From WAOL01 sp964399035 (GTDB lineage Archaea > Thermoproteota > Thermoprotei_A > Sulfolobales > NBVN01): a DNA stretch of 64,000 nucleotides. The stretch covers positions 14,081-78,080 of the forward strand of contig CAYNPH010000048.1 in the NCBI GenBank assembly GCA_964399035.1. The letters run 5' to 3'. Below are positions 7,189-16,201 of the stretch, piece by piece. The notes beneath the pieces are model-generated. The model saw only the letters and a list, made by a program, of their open reading frames with translations. It searched no databases and was not told the origin of the DNA. Position 1 is the stretch's first letter. Every line of letters starts with the position of its first letter. Both the position numbers and the translations under genes were made by a program.

Positions 7189-8802
7189 CTATCTCCTCGA
7201 AGCAGCAATGAGTAATCCTTCGAATACCGGTGAGGGGTTGAGGGGCCTACTCTTAAATTCTGGATGCGCTTGTGTGCCTATGTAGAACTTAGAATCCTTA
7301 AGCTCCATTATTTCAGCTATGCAATCATTGCTAGTGCCGCTTACTATGAATCCGTGGTCTTGGAACTCATCAATGTAATCTGGGTTGACTTGATACCTAT
7401 GGCGGTGCCTCTCAAGCACTATTTCTGCGCCACCATAGATCTTGTACGCTAGCGTACCTGGAACTAACTTTATGGGTCTTGCGCCAAGGCGCATGGTACC
7501 GCCTAGTACCTCAACGTTTCTCTGGAAGTCCATTAAGTCTACTACTGGGTGGGGAGTGTTAGGATCTATCTCAGTGCTGTTCGCGTCCTTATATCCTAAA
7601 ACATTCCTAGCGAACTCAACAACCATTACCTGTAGCCCGAAGCATATTCCGAGCACAGGTTTGCCCGATTCTCTTAGTTCCCTTACAGCCTCTATCTTGC
7701 CCATCAGTCCTCTCTTACCGAAACCTGGTAGTACTACAGCGCAGTCTATGTCTTCAGGGATTTCTTTAGGGTCTATGTGGCCCCGCTCTATGTCTGTGGC
7801 CTCAAACCATTTTAGAATGGGCTTTAAGTTTAGCTTTGCGGAGGCGTGTTTCAAGGCTTCAATGATGCTTAGGTAGCTGTCCCTTAACTTAGTGTATTTA
7901 CCTATCATTCCTATTCTTACGGGTTCAGATGCGGTCTTAATTCTCTCTACGAACTCTTTCCAAGCGGTTAGATCCGGCTTATTTAACTTGATCCGTAGCT
8001 TGTCGCTAATTACATCAAGTATTTTCTGCTTATGTAGGACTAGAGGCACTTCATACACAGTCTCAACGTCGGGATCGCTGAATATCGCCCTCTCAGGTAC
8101 GTTCCCGAAAAGCGATAACTTCCTGCGAGCCTCAGCGTTGAGGTGTGTGGGTGATCTAGCGATGAGGATATCTGGCTGAATACCTATTCGGCGTAATTCT
8201 TGGATGCTGTGTTGGGCAGGTTTGGTCTTCAGTTCACCCGTAGTGGTTAACTTGGGTACCAGGACTACGTGAGCGAAGAGCGTGTTAGTTTCTCCTAACT
8301 CTAGCCTTAATTGCCTGGCGGCTTCTAGGAAGGGTAATCCTTCAATGTCGCCTACGGTGCCCCCGATCTCAACTATGGCGACGTCGGTTTCCTGCTCCCT
8401 TGCTACGTCAAGGATTTCTTTCTTGATCTCGTCGGTGACATGTGGTATTATCTGGACGGTTTGACCTAGGTATTCACCTTTCCGTTCCTTCCTTATTACG
8501 GTGGAGTAAACCTTTCCCGTCGTTATGTTGTTCTTCTTGCTTAGGTTGATGTTGAGGAATCTTTCGTAGTGCCCTAAGTCGAGGTCAGTTTCCCCACCAT
8601 CCTCTGTTACGAATACTTCTCCATGCATGTAAGGATTCATGGTTCCTGCATCAACGTTAACATAAGGGTCGATCTTTATTGCCGTAACAGATAGCCCCGA
8701 GGCTTTAAGCAATAATCCTAGAGAGGCTGTTACGACCCCTTTGCCAAGCCCCGAAAGCACACCCCCCGTAACGAATATTAGCTTAAGCGCCATCAGCACC
8801 AC
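7189..8802 (-). CDS. pyrG: CTP synthase
   Basis: This 537-residue enzyme converts UTP to CTP using ATP and glutamine, the last step of pyrimidine triphosphate synthesis. The N-terminal amidoligase domain begins KLIFVTGGVLSGLGKG, with DPYVNVDAGTMNP and GGTVGDIE. The C-terminal class I glutamine amidotransferase domain has the nucleophile motif GICFGLQ (Cys) and the late His-Glu pair in AHPEFKSRP. Length is normal. It precedes nnr on the opposite reading order with a 23-nt gap (nnr is upstream), so the two are probably cotranscribed. Confidence 0.97.
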   Translation of the reverse strand: MVLMALKLIFVTGGVLSGLGKGVVTASLGLLLKASGLSVTAIKIDPYVNVDAGTMNPYMHGEVFVTEDGGETDLDLGHYERFLNINLSKKNNITTGKVYSTVIRKERKGEYLGQTVQIIPHVTDEIKKEILDVAREQETDVAIVEIGGTVGDIEGLPFLEAARQLRLELGETNTLFAHVVLVPKLTTTGELKTKPAQHSIQELRRIGIQPDILIARSPTHLNAEARRKLSLFGNVPERAIFSDPDVETVYEVPLVLHKQKILDVISDKLRIKLNKPDLTAWKEFVERIKTASEPVRIGMIGKYTKLRDSYLSIIEALKHASAKLNLKPILKWFEATDIERGHIDPKEIPEDIDCAVVLPGFGKRGLMGKIEAVRELRESGKPVLGICFGLQVMVVEFARNVLGYKDANSTEIDPNTPHPVVDLMDFQRNVEVLGGTMRLGARPIKLVPGTLAYKIYGGAEIVLERHRHRYQVNPDYIDEFQDHGFIVSGTSNDCIAEIMELKDSKFYIGTQAHPEFKSRPLNPSPVFEGLLIAASRR

Positions 8803-8825
8803 GTCGTTGATTCTGTTATCTGGGG

Positions 8826-10358
8826 TTATGAGTTTAGTGTATGCTTAAGCTCCCTATATTTCCTAGAAAAACCTAAAGGATCTTTCAAGACCTGAGGAAC
8901 GTACTTCAATATATTTAGCGGTGATGCCTTACCCTCCTGCATGTAAGCGTACTCACCGGCAATAGCATTTGTGAACGCGGCTACGCAGGCAGCCCTAAAG
9001 GGATCCTTAGTCCTAACTAAGGCAGTCGCCAATATACCGGCCAGCACATCCCCGGTGCCACCGCAGCTCATGTCTTGGTGGCCGACACCAATCCTTAACT
9101 TATAGTTTCCTGTCGGTGTTGCAATAACGTCCACCGGTCCCTTCAGAAGAACGTTTGCCCTATATTTCCTAGAGATTTCCAGGGCTATGGCAACCCTTTC
9201 ATTAATACTATGAGGATGAAGGCTTCTTTGTAGCAGTGCTGTCGCTTCACCTAGGTGAGGCGTAAGCACTAAGGTCACGTCTTCAGGTACATTAATGCTA
9301 GGTAATACTTTTAGTGCATCAGCATCAAGCACTAAGGGTATGCTTAACTCGCTGGCAAGTTTTAGTAGGTTCTCAACGAAGCCTGCCGTCCCGTCATGAA
9401 GGCCTAATCCCGGCCCAGCAACTATCACATCGACCTTACGTATGAAGCCCTGCTTCTTCAGAATGTTCACGTGATCCGCGTTTAAGTGATCTCCCTTAAG
9501 TGGTACCCCTAGAATCTCAGGACTGAATCTGTGGCTTAGTACTTCCTCAAGTGATGCGAGGAACACTAAGTCGGCGCCCGCGTACCACGCCCCAAGCGCT
9601 GTTAGCCATGGTGCTCCCACAAACTCTTTTGAGCCAGTGAATACGAGAACGCGCCCTCCATCACCTTTCTTTGCGTTACGCTCCTTAGGTTTAAACCATA
9701 CAGCGACATCCCCCGGCCCTACAGCCTCAAAGGCATTCTTCGGCGTGCCTATGTTGACAACTACTAACTTACCCACGTACTCTGTGGCTTTAAGGAGTCC
9801 AGGCTTTACTGCCGCCATTGTTACTGTTATGTCAGCCTTAACAGCATCCCCAGGTACCTCCCCGGTATCTGGGTTGACGCCGGAGGGTACATCTATCGAT
9901 ATCTTCAAGCCCTGTGACGAATTAATTGATCTTATGGCGTAAGCAACATCCCCGCGGGGTGCGCCACGAACGCCTGTCCCCAGTAATCCGTCAATAATCA
10001 CGTCCTCAGAGAACTGCTGTCCTAAGGAGTAACGGGTGATTCTAACTCCCCTAAGGTTTTTGAGTACCTCGAAATTAGCCGCGGCGTCCTCATTCCTAAT
10101 CACTTTGCTGGTTAAGTACACGTTAACCTGAAATCCATGATTCAGTAAATGCCTCGCGGCAACGAAAGCATCACCCGCCTTCCCACCAGAACCAGCCACC
10201 ACCGCAACAGTGTGAGGCCCCTCCCCTACAGCGTCAACTATCACGCGAGCTACTCCAGCTCCTGCATTTTCCATCAGAAGCCTTGTTGGAACACCCCAGA
10301 ACTCCGAATTTAGATCTGTAGCCCTCACCTCGGCGACCGTCAAAACACGCGGGTGCAT
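8826..10358 (-). CDS. nnr: Bifunctional NAD(P)H-hydrate repair enzyme (epimerase/dehydratase)
   Basis: The 510-residue protein fuses the YjeF_N NAD(P)HX epimerase (about 1-215; VVAGSGGKAGDAFVAAR, DGLLGTGVRG) to the YjeF_C ribokinase-fold ADP/ATP-dependent dehydratase (about 225-500; GPGLGLHDG, VLTPHLGEA and the nucleotide loop SCGGTGDVLAG). It repairs hydrated NADH and NADPH, which form quickly at high temperature. Start ATG at 10358 lies about 37 nt from the palindromic CTTATAAG at 10392-10399, which probably also serves reverse gyrase. Confidence 0.95.
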   Translation of the reverse strand: MHPRVLTVAEVRATDLNSEFWGVPTRLLMENAGAGVARVIVDAVGEGPHTVAVVAGSGGKAGDAFVAARHLLNHGFQVNVYLTSKVIRNEDAAANFEVLKNLRGVRITRYSLGQQFSEDVIIDGLLGTGVRGAPRGDVAYAIRSINSSQGLKISIDVPSGVNPDTGEVPGDAVKADITVTMAAVKPGLLKATEYVGKLVVVNIGTPKNAFEAVGPGDVAVWFKPKERNAKKGDGGRVLVFTGSKEFVGAPWLTALGAWYAGADLVFLASLEEVLSHRFSPEILGVPLKGDHLNADHVNILKKQGFIRKVDVIVAGPGLGLHDGTAGFVENLLKLASELSIPLVLDADALKVLPSINVPEDVTLVLTPHLGEATALLQRSLHPHSINERVAIALEISRKYRANVLLKGPVDVIATPTGNYKLRIGVGHQDMSCGGTGDVLAGILATALVRTKDPFRAACVAAFTNAIAGEYAYMQEGKASPLNILKYVPQVLKDPLGFSRKYRELKHTLNS

Positions 10359-10391
10359 TCAGTATCCCCGCTTTCCTTATGAGGTAGAGGT

Positions 10392-10399
10392 CTTATAAG
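10392..10399 (+). promoter_or_regulatory. TATA box between nnr and reverse gyrase
   Basis: CTTATAAG is palindromic and lies in the 78-nt divergent gap. On the plus strand it would start transcription near 10422, 15 nt before the reverse gyrase ATG. On the minus strand it would start near 10368, ten nt before the nnr ATG. Purine-rich bases flank it on both sides as possible BREs, so one box may drive both genes. Confidence 0.5.
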
Positions 10400-10436
10400 G
10401 TGCCTTCAAGTAACAACCTTCACACAGGTATTTAGG

Positions 10437-13400
10437 ATGATCATCAAGGGTATGTGCCCTAACTGTGGAGGGCCAATAACGGAGAAGAGGTTGCTTGCTG
10501 GGCTACCCTGCAATAGGTGCTTGCCGGAGAGAGAGGCTAAACGCGTAAAGACCTTGGGATTAAGGAAGGTAATCACCGATCTAGGGCGTGTAAAGGGACT
10601 AATAGACGCGTTCCTCCTTGAGGACGAGTTAAGGGACTTTGAAGAGTTCTTCAATAAACTAACGGGGAAGAAGTTCTGGAGCATACAATTGGCGTGGGCC
10701 AGAAGGATGCTAGCGGGAGAGTCCTTTGCACTAATTGCGCCGACGGGTGTCGGGAAAACCACGCTTCTCCAGGTCTATGCGATCTTCAAGGCACATAAAG
10801 GTGAGAGGGTTCTGTACATAGTGCCTACTAGGGAGCTAATGAAGCAAGTAGTATCTTCCCTGAAATCACTTGGTGAAGGACTGGGCGTAATGGTATTCGA
10901 TTCAACGACCTTCAAGAAGAGTGAACAGAACAACGCTGGTAAACGTGTGGATGTGCTGACACACGCATTCCTCTTCCGCAATAAGGACCTATTTCAGGAT
11001 ATTAGGTATGGGCTAGTGATTGTGGATGACTTCGACGCGCTACTGAAGTCGTCCTCTCTAATAGACCTAATACTAAAAACACTAGGTATAGGGGAGAGAG
11101 CAATAGAACTAGCTCGTAAGATAGTCGCGCTTAAGTCCGAGCTATTCTTCTACAAATATGCTGGTAACGAGGAGCGTGCCGAGGAGGTTAGTAAGAAGCT
11201 CTATGATGTTGAGTTAGAACTAGCGGCAGTGTTGGATGTGAGTAGTGTAGGGCAGTTATTAATAGCGAGCGCCACAGGCAGGGCGAAGGGAACTAGGATA
11301 AAGGTCCTCCGGGAGTTACTGGGTTTTGAAGTTGGATCGATAATGGATTACTTACGTAATATCGTTGAGGTAATTACGCCCTACGACGAGGGCAAGTTAG
11401 TTAAGGTACTTAAGGAGCTGGAGGGAGGCACACTAGTATTCGTGAGTAAGGAGATCGGTGTAAGTGGTGCTAAGAAGCTTGTGAGTACCTTAGTAAAACA
11501 TGGAATTAAGGCATCACTCGCGACATCGAGGAAAGCACTAGAGCTACTGAAGAGCGGGGAGGCCGAAGTACTTGTCGGTGTCGCAACATACTACGGAATA
11601 CTAACTAGAGGAATAGATGAACCGCTACTAATATACAATACAGTATTTATTGGTGTCCCTAAGTTCGAGTTCGACTTACGATCAATGCTAGAAAATCCCA
11701 GATCCTTCGTGAGAACACTCATTGAGGCGTCAAGGAGGGGATTCATGCTTAGTGAGGAAGAGAAGGAGCTCGTGAGGATCTTAACTAAGTTAAGCCCAGG
11801 GAAGATCAAGGTGCTGCAGGCAGGGATAAAAGGGTATATTGAGTTGGAGGGATTCCTAGCAGAGATTAAGGAGAGGATTCAACGCACCATACCTAAGTTA
11901 ATGAAGTTCATCTCCACATACATAAGGGAACACGGGAAATTCGTCAGTGAGTCCTACGTCATCATTAGCAAGAGGGGTAAGCTCGTTGTCAGAATACCTG
12001 ATGTAATGACGTATATACAAGCATCTGGTAGGTGTAGCAGGTTATTCAGGGGTAGGATGACATTAGGACTGTCAATAATATTTTACCTTGACGAGGACAT
12101 TCTCAATATATTTCAGAAGAAGTTACGGAACTATGTTGCCTCCTACAACCCGATCCCATTAGAGGATGCTGACCTTAATGAGATAAAGAGAAAGCAGAAG
12201 GAATCAAGGAGCGGTGCCAGTGAGGGCATGGATGTAAATAAGATTAAGTCGGTGTTAATAGTCGTTGAGTCACCTACTAAAGCAAGGACTATTTCCAAGA
12301 TGTTCGGTAGGCCTGGACGAAGGTACCTAGGGGAATACGTTGCGTATGAGACCGTGATTACGCTAAACGATAAGGTTTATGTAGCGACGATAGCCCCAAC
12401 TCTAGGTCACATACTTGACCTACAGATAAACGGCGGACTCCACGGCATAAGGAAAGCCCAGACAGGTTTGACACCTGTGTATTCGACAATTAAAAGATGC
12501 GCTGACTGCGGTTACCAAACCACGGATGAAATAGATAAGTGCCCTAGGTGTGGCTCTACGAGGATACGTGATAGCAAGAAGATCGTGGATGCGCTCAGAA
12601 AGCTTGCAAGGGAGGCTGACATGGTGTTCCTTGCTACGGATCCCGACGATGAGGGAGAGAAAATCTCTTACGATGTGTACTTACTGCTTCGCCCGTACGT
12701 TAACGTGTTTAGACGCATAGAGTTCCACGAAGTGACTAGGCAGGGCTTCCTCAAAGCTCTACTGAACCCGAGGGACATAGACCTAAGGAGAGTTGATGCC
12801 CAGATCGTAAGGAGGGTTGACGATAGGTTAATAGGTTTCGAGCTAAGCGCGGTCCTCAAGGAGAGGCTGGACAGGTACTGGCTCGGCGGAGGAAGGGTGC
12901 AGACACCTGTCCTCAAGTGGGTAGTAGACCGATATAGGCAGTACATTGACTCAAAAGGATACCTACTGATAATCACGCTGCCAGAGAGACTACGCATTAA
13001 GTACTTCACGAAAGACAGGGATGTAGCGGAAAGAATTCTTCGTCACGTTGCATCTGAAGGGGTAACCCTAGAATTAATCGAGGAGTACGAGAAGGAGCAG
13101 AACCCACGACCGCCATATACTACTGACACGCTACTCTTTGATGGGGTAAGGGTACTTAAGCTAAGCCCAGGTAAGGTAATGAAGATTGCACAGAACCTCT
13201 TCGAGCTTGGTTATATAACTTATCATAGAACTGATAGTACCCATGTCTCTGCTACGGGAATCGAGATTGCGAAGGAGTACTTAATTAAAGAAGGGTACGG
13301 CTCTGACATACGTCCTAGATCCTGGGGAGGTGAAGGAACGCATGAGTGTATAAGGCCGACTAAGCCCCTGAAGAGTCTTGACGAGGTCGAAGACCTAGGG

Positions 13401-14066
13401 TTCATGTCGTTCAGTAACTTAACGTGGTACCATAAGAAACTGTATGAGCTAATATTCCGCAGATTCATAGCTTCGCAAATGACCCCAGCAAAGCTACGTG
13501 TCCGTAAGTTCAGGGTAATGCTTGGTGACATGGAACTCCACGTGGAAGTGCCTGTTGAAATAATCGAAGAGGGCTTCATGAAAGTACTTCCGGAAAGAAT
13601 CTACGAGTACCTCGCACAAGGAAAAGTATTCAGGTTTAGCGAGAACATAGAGTCCAAAGTAGTACGGGCATCAGAGATATCACTCTATACGGCGTCAGAC
13701 GTAATCAGGATAATGAAGGAGAAGAGAATAGGGAGACCTAGCACGTATGCAAAGGCAGTTGAGAATAACATGCGCCATGGTTACGTCATAGCCTCCAAGA
13801 AGAGACTGTACTTAATACCTACGAAACTTGGCATGGAGGTTGCAGACCTAGTAAGTAGATATTACCCAGAGTTAAGCGATGTAAAAGCTACAAGGGAGTT
13901 AGAGGCGTTACTGGATCTAGTAAGGGAGGGTAAGATAAGCAGGAAGAGCGCCCTAATCCTACTGCTGAGTGATGTTGTACGGATTAGGGTGGGCCGCGAA
14001 CTCATGATGGCCTCAGAAGAGTTGCCGGCAGTATCGGAAGCTCAGACACACGTGGAGGCACTGTAA
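10437..14066 (+). CDS. rgy: Reverse gyrase
   Basis: This 1209-residue fusion of a SF2 helicase-like module and a type IA topoisomerase introduces positive supercoils and is the hallmark gene of hyperthermophiles. An N-terminal zinc finger has Cys 7, 10, 25 and 28. Walker A APTGVGKTT is near residue 101 and the DEAD-box position reads VDDFDALL near 195. QASGRCSRLFRG is helicase motif VI. The Toprim domain opens with VVESPTKARTISKMFG (about 606), a second zinc finger is CADCG...CPRCGS (about 688), and ATDPDDEGE is near 733. The catalytic Tyr is residue 929 in TYHRTDS. Length and order are normal and no intein is present. Crenarchaea often carry a second copy elsewhere. Confidence 0.97.
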   Translation: MIIKGMCPNCGGPITEKRLLAGLPCNRCLPEREAKRVKTLGLRKVITDLGRVKGLIDAFLLEDELRDFEEFFNKLTGKKFWSIQLAWARRMLAGESFALIAPTGVGKTTLLQVYAIFKAHKGERVLYIVPTRELMKQVVSSLKSLGEGLGVMVFDSTTFKKSEQNNAGKRVDVLTHAFLFRNKDLFQDIRYGLVIVDDFDALLKSSSLIDLILKTLGIGERAIELARKIVALKSELFFYKYAGNEERAEEVSKKLYDVELELAAVLDVSSVGQLLIASATGRAKGTRIKVLRELLGFEVGSIMDYLRNIVEVITPYDEGKLVKVLKELEGGTLVFVSKEIGVSGAKKLVSTLVKHGIKASLATSRKALELLKSGEAEVLVGVATYYGILTRGIDEPLLIYNTVFIGVPKFEFDLRSMLENPRSFVRTLIEASRRGFMLSEEEKELVRILTKLSPGKIKVLQAGIKGYIELEGFLAEIKERIQRTIPKLMKFISTYIREHGKFVSESYVIISKRGKLVVRIPDVMTYIQASGRCSRLFRGRMTLGLSIIFYLDEDILNIFQKKLRNYVASYNPIPLEDADLNEIKRKQKESRSGASEGMDVNKIKSVLIVVESPTKARTISKMFGRPGRRYLGEYVAYETVITLNDKVYVATIAPTLGHILDLQINGGLHGIRKAQTGLTPVYSTIKRCADCGYQTTDEIDKCPRCGSTRIRDSKKIVDALRKLAREADMVFLATDPDDEGEKISYDVYLLLRPYVNVFRRIEFHEVTRQGFLKALLNPRDIDLRRVDAQIVRRVDDRLIGFELSAVLKERLDRYWLGGGRVQTPVLKWVVDRYRQYIDSKGYLLIITLPERLRIKYFTKDRDVAERILRHVASEGVTLELIEEYEKEQNPRPPYTTDTLLFDGVRVLKLSPGKVMKIAQNLFELGYITYHRTDSTHVSATGIEIAKEYLIKEGYGSDIRPRSWGGEGTHECIRPTKPLKSLDEVEDLGFMSFSNLTWYHKKLYELIFRRFIASQMTPAKLRVRKFRVMLGDMELHVEVPVEIIEEGFMKVLPERIYEYLAQGKVFRFSENIESKVVRASEISLYTASDVIRIMKEKRIGRPSTYAKAVENNMRHGYVIASKKRLYLIPTKLGMEVADLVSRYYPELSDVKATRELEALLDLVREGKISRKSALILLLSDVVRIRVGRELMMASEELPAVSEAQTHVEAL

Positions 14067-14096
14067 TACGGAACAGAAAACGTTCGATGATATTCA

Positions 14097-14360
14097 CTAA
14101 TAGATTCTCTCTATTAGTATCTCAATAAACGACACTATCCTGCCCCTAACCTCATTGCTTCCTATTCGAACATCCACAAGCTTTAGGGCGTCACCCATAC
14201 GCTCCTTTAGGGCATTATACAGCGCCACAGCTTTAGAGATGTTATTGCCTCTCCCACGTATCAACACTTGCCGATATCCTTGGTTGAATAGTATTGCTGC
14301 CGAGACAATGTAATCCCCTAAAGGCCTATTACCAACGCTTATCTCACCGCGCTCGCTCAT
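14097..14360 (-). CDS. Alba-family protein (paralog 2)
   Basis: This 87-residue Alba2-type protein has VGNRPLGDYIVSAAILFNQG, IRGRGNNISKAVALYNAL and DVRIGSNEVRG. It aligns with Alba1 at 664-960 but lacks the Lys-Lys at the acetylation position (NRPL instead of KKPV), as Alba2 paralogs do. It probably forms heterodimers with Alba1 on DNA or RNA. It is convergent with reverse gyrase, 30 nt away, and divergent from the Sm gene. A TATA-like CTTTAAAA near 14392 places the transcript start close to the ATG. Confidence 0.9.
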   Translation of the reverse strand: MSERGEISVGNRPLGDYIVSAAILFNQGYRQVLIRGRGNNISKAVALYNALKERMGDALKLVDVRIGSNEVRGRIVSFIEILIERIY

Positions 14361-14474
14361 AAATAACCCCCAAGTATTTTAATGAATAGCTTTAAAAGTC
14401 GTGGCCTGCCCAGTACGGGGAACTCACCTAAAACTTAAATTAGGAGGCATTAGGTTAGACTGTAGGTGTGGACT

Positions 14475-14726
14475 ATGGCAATCCAGAGAAGCGAGAGTCC
14501 CTTAAGGACCCTGAGGTCGTCCGTCAATAAGGACGTATTAGTTAAGATTAAGGACGGGAACTCGTATTACGGTAGGCTAATAATGACTGACCCCACAATG
14601 AATGTAGTCATGACTGATTGCGAGGAAATCTCTGATGAGGGGGGAGAGCCCATAGCTAGGTATGGCACCGTGTTAATCAGAGGAAGTCAGATCCTCTACA
14701 TAATCGTTGACTATCGTAAGCAGTAA
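14475..14726 (+). CDS. Sm-like archaeal protein (SmAP/LSm)
   Basis: This is a single Sm fold of 83 residues. Sm1 reads VLVKIKDGNSYYGRLIMTDPTMNVVM and Sm2 reads GTVLIRGSQILYIIV. The RGSQILYI segment matches the IRGxxI RNA-binding signature of LSm proteins. Such proteins form heptameric rings that bind U-rich RNA. A GTG at 14466 is in frame three codons earlier; ATG at 14475 after AGGTG is preferred. TATA-like AAACTTAAAT lies around 14438. This is the canonical Sm protein; the tandem protein at 21165 is a distinct, Hfq-like relative. Confidence 0.93.
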   Translation: MAIQRSESPLRTLRSSVNKDVLVKIKDGNSYYGRLIMTDPTMNVVMTDCEEISDEGGEPIARYGTVLIRGSQILYIIVDYRKQ

Positions 14727-14854
14727 CCCTGCCGATTTTATTCGTCATTGCTATGTGGTGCTGCTTATAGTTCAACGGTAGCGTTAAGTAGTTTCATCAG
14801 AAATAAGGAAAGCTTTAATTTCATACGTCCCTCCTCTGAAATTAGGTATGTAAA

Positions 14855-16081
14855 ATGCAGGGGAGAAACATACGTGTGGAGGCCGTTTCCTGGACGCCGG
14901 TCGAGGAGCAGATGGTAGAGCTTGTTGAAAGGAAGGGTATTGGACATCCAGACTACATAGCGGATGCGGCTTCTGAGGTGTCTAGCGTTATTCTCTCAAA
15001 ATACTATCTTGAGCACTACGGATACATCCTTCACCACAACCTCGATAAGGTTCTGCTTGTCGGGGGTCAGGCAAGGCCTGTCTTCGGTGGCGGAGAAATC
15101 CTTCACCCGATATACATAATAGTCGCTGGCAGGGCAACGGAATACGTCATTAGCAGGGATGGTGGAATAGAAAGAATTCCGGTCGGGACACTTGTTATCG
15201 GGGCCGTCAAGAGCTGGATAAAGAAGAACTTCCGTTTCCTTGACCCGGAGCGTCACGTTATAGTAGATTACATGATAAGGAGCGGGAGTTCAGACCTTGT
15301 AGGAGTCTACGAGCTAGGCAAGAAGACCAAGCCATTAGCTAATGATACAAGCTTTGGCGTAAGTTTCGCCCCGCTCTCAACGCTGGAGACTTTAGTCCTA
15401 AAGACCGAGCGCTTCCTTAACTCTAGAGAATTCAAGGAAAAGCTACCTGAGGTTGGGGAAGACATTAAGGTTATGGGGCTAAGGACAGGGAAGAAGATAA
15501 CGTTAACGATTGCGGCAGCCATGATATCTTCGTTAATACCTGACATGGATCATTACCTGTCGGTAAAGGAGGAGGTTCTAAACAAGGTGAGTGATCTAGC
15601 ATCTAAGATAGCGCCTGACTACGAAGTCGAGGTTCAGGTTAATACGGCGGATAAGCCTGACAAGGGGATAGCCTACATAACCGTGACGGGAACGTCGGCA
15701 GAGCACGGGGATGATGGAATGACGGGCAGGGGCAATAGGGCTAACGGACTAATAACTCCCCTAAGACCCATGAGTCTTGAGGCAACAGCAGGGAAGAATC
15801 CCGTCAGTCACGTTGGTAAGATATACAACGTATTAGCTATGAGGATAGCCAACAGAATAGCCAGTGAGATTCCGAAAGTTCGTGAGGTTTATGTAGAGAT
15901 ACTCTCAAGAATAGGTTACCCAATAGACTTGCCTCAAGTAGCGGTGGCGAAGATACTTCCGGAAGATCCTGCATCATTCCTCTCTATGAAGTCGGATGCG
16001 GAATCAATAATTAACGAGGAACTTGAGAATATAACGAAGCTAACGGATCTTATAGTTAACGGGCAAGCAATGCTATTTTAG
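14855..16081 (+). CDS. mat: S-adenosylmethionine synthetase, archaeal type
   Basis: This 408-residue archaeal methionine adenosyltransferase makes SAM from methionine and ATP. GIGHPDYIADAASE (about 29-42) holds the metal and substrate residues. GGGEILHPIY and the strongly conserved block GTSAEHGDDGMTGRGNRANG near residue 285 define the archaeal family. Length is normal. It is monocistronic, with a 128-nt upstream region holding a TATA-like GCTTTAAT around 14813-14820. The stop codon overlaps a TATA-like TATTTTAG that could serve the guide RNA downstream. Confidence 0.97.
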   Translation: MQGRNIRVEAVSWTPVEEQMVELVERKGIGHPDYIADAASEVSSVILSKYYLEHYGYILHHNLDKVLLVGGQARPVFGGGEILHPIYIIVAGRATEYVISRDGGIERIPVGTLVIGAVKSWIKKNFRFLDPERHVIVDYMIRSGSSDLVGVYELGKKTKPLANDTSFGVSFAPLSTLETLVLKTERFLNSREFKEKLPEVGEDIKVMGLRTGKKITLTIAAAMISSLIPDMDHYLSVKEEVLNKVSDLASKIAPDYEVEVQVNTADKPDKGIAYITVTGTSAEHGDDGMTGRGNRANGLITPLRPMSLEATAGKNPVSHVGKIYNVLAMRIANRIASEIPKVREVYVEILSRIGYPIDLPQVAVAKILPEDPASFLSMKSDAESIINEELENITKLTDLIVNGQAMLF

Positions 16082-16100
16082 AAGTCGGCACTTCCAGCCG

Positions 16101-16164
16101 TCAGTGATGAGTGAAACCGGGTCTGATATCTTAGGTAAAGTGATGAGGGGTCGGTGGCTGAGAT
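16101..16164 (+). ncRNA. C/D-box guide RNA (B)
   Basis: All four boxes are canonical: C GTGATGA at 16104-16110, D' CTGA at 16123-16126, C' GTGATGA at 16140-16146 and D CTGA at 16158-16161. The guides are 12 nt (16111-16122) and 11 nt (16147-16157), with a 13-nt D'-C' spacer. TC (16101-16102) pairs with GA (16162-16163) across one unpaired A before the C box. TATTTTAG at 16074-16081, overlapping the stop of the SAM synthetase gene, is correctly placed as TATA box. By the N+5 rule the predicted targets are ACCCGGUUUCAC and CCACCGACCCC; I do not recognise either. Confidence 0.75.
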
Positions 16165-16201
16165 TTTTAGTTCATTACACCCTTCATTAAAGGGTTGAGG
16201 A

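Noticed and set aside
14755..14810. tRNA-like TAGTTCAACGGTAGCG stretch upstream of the SAM synthetase gene
   Set aside because: It resembles a D-arm by chance; no acceptor, anticodon or T-arm can be built.
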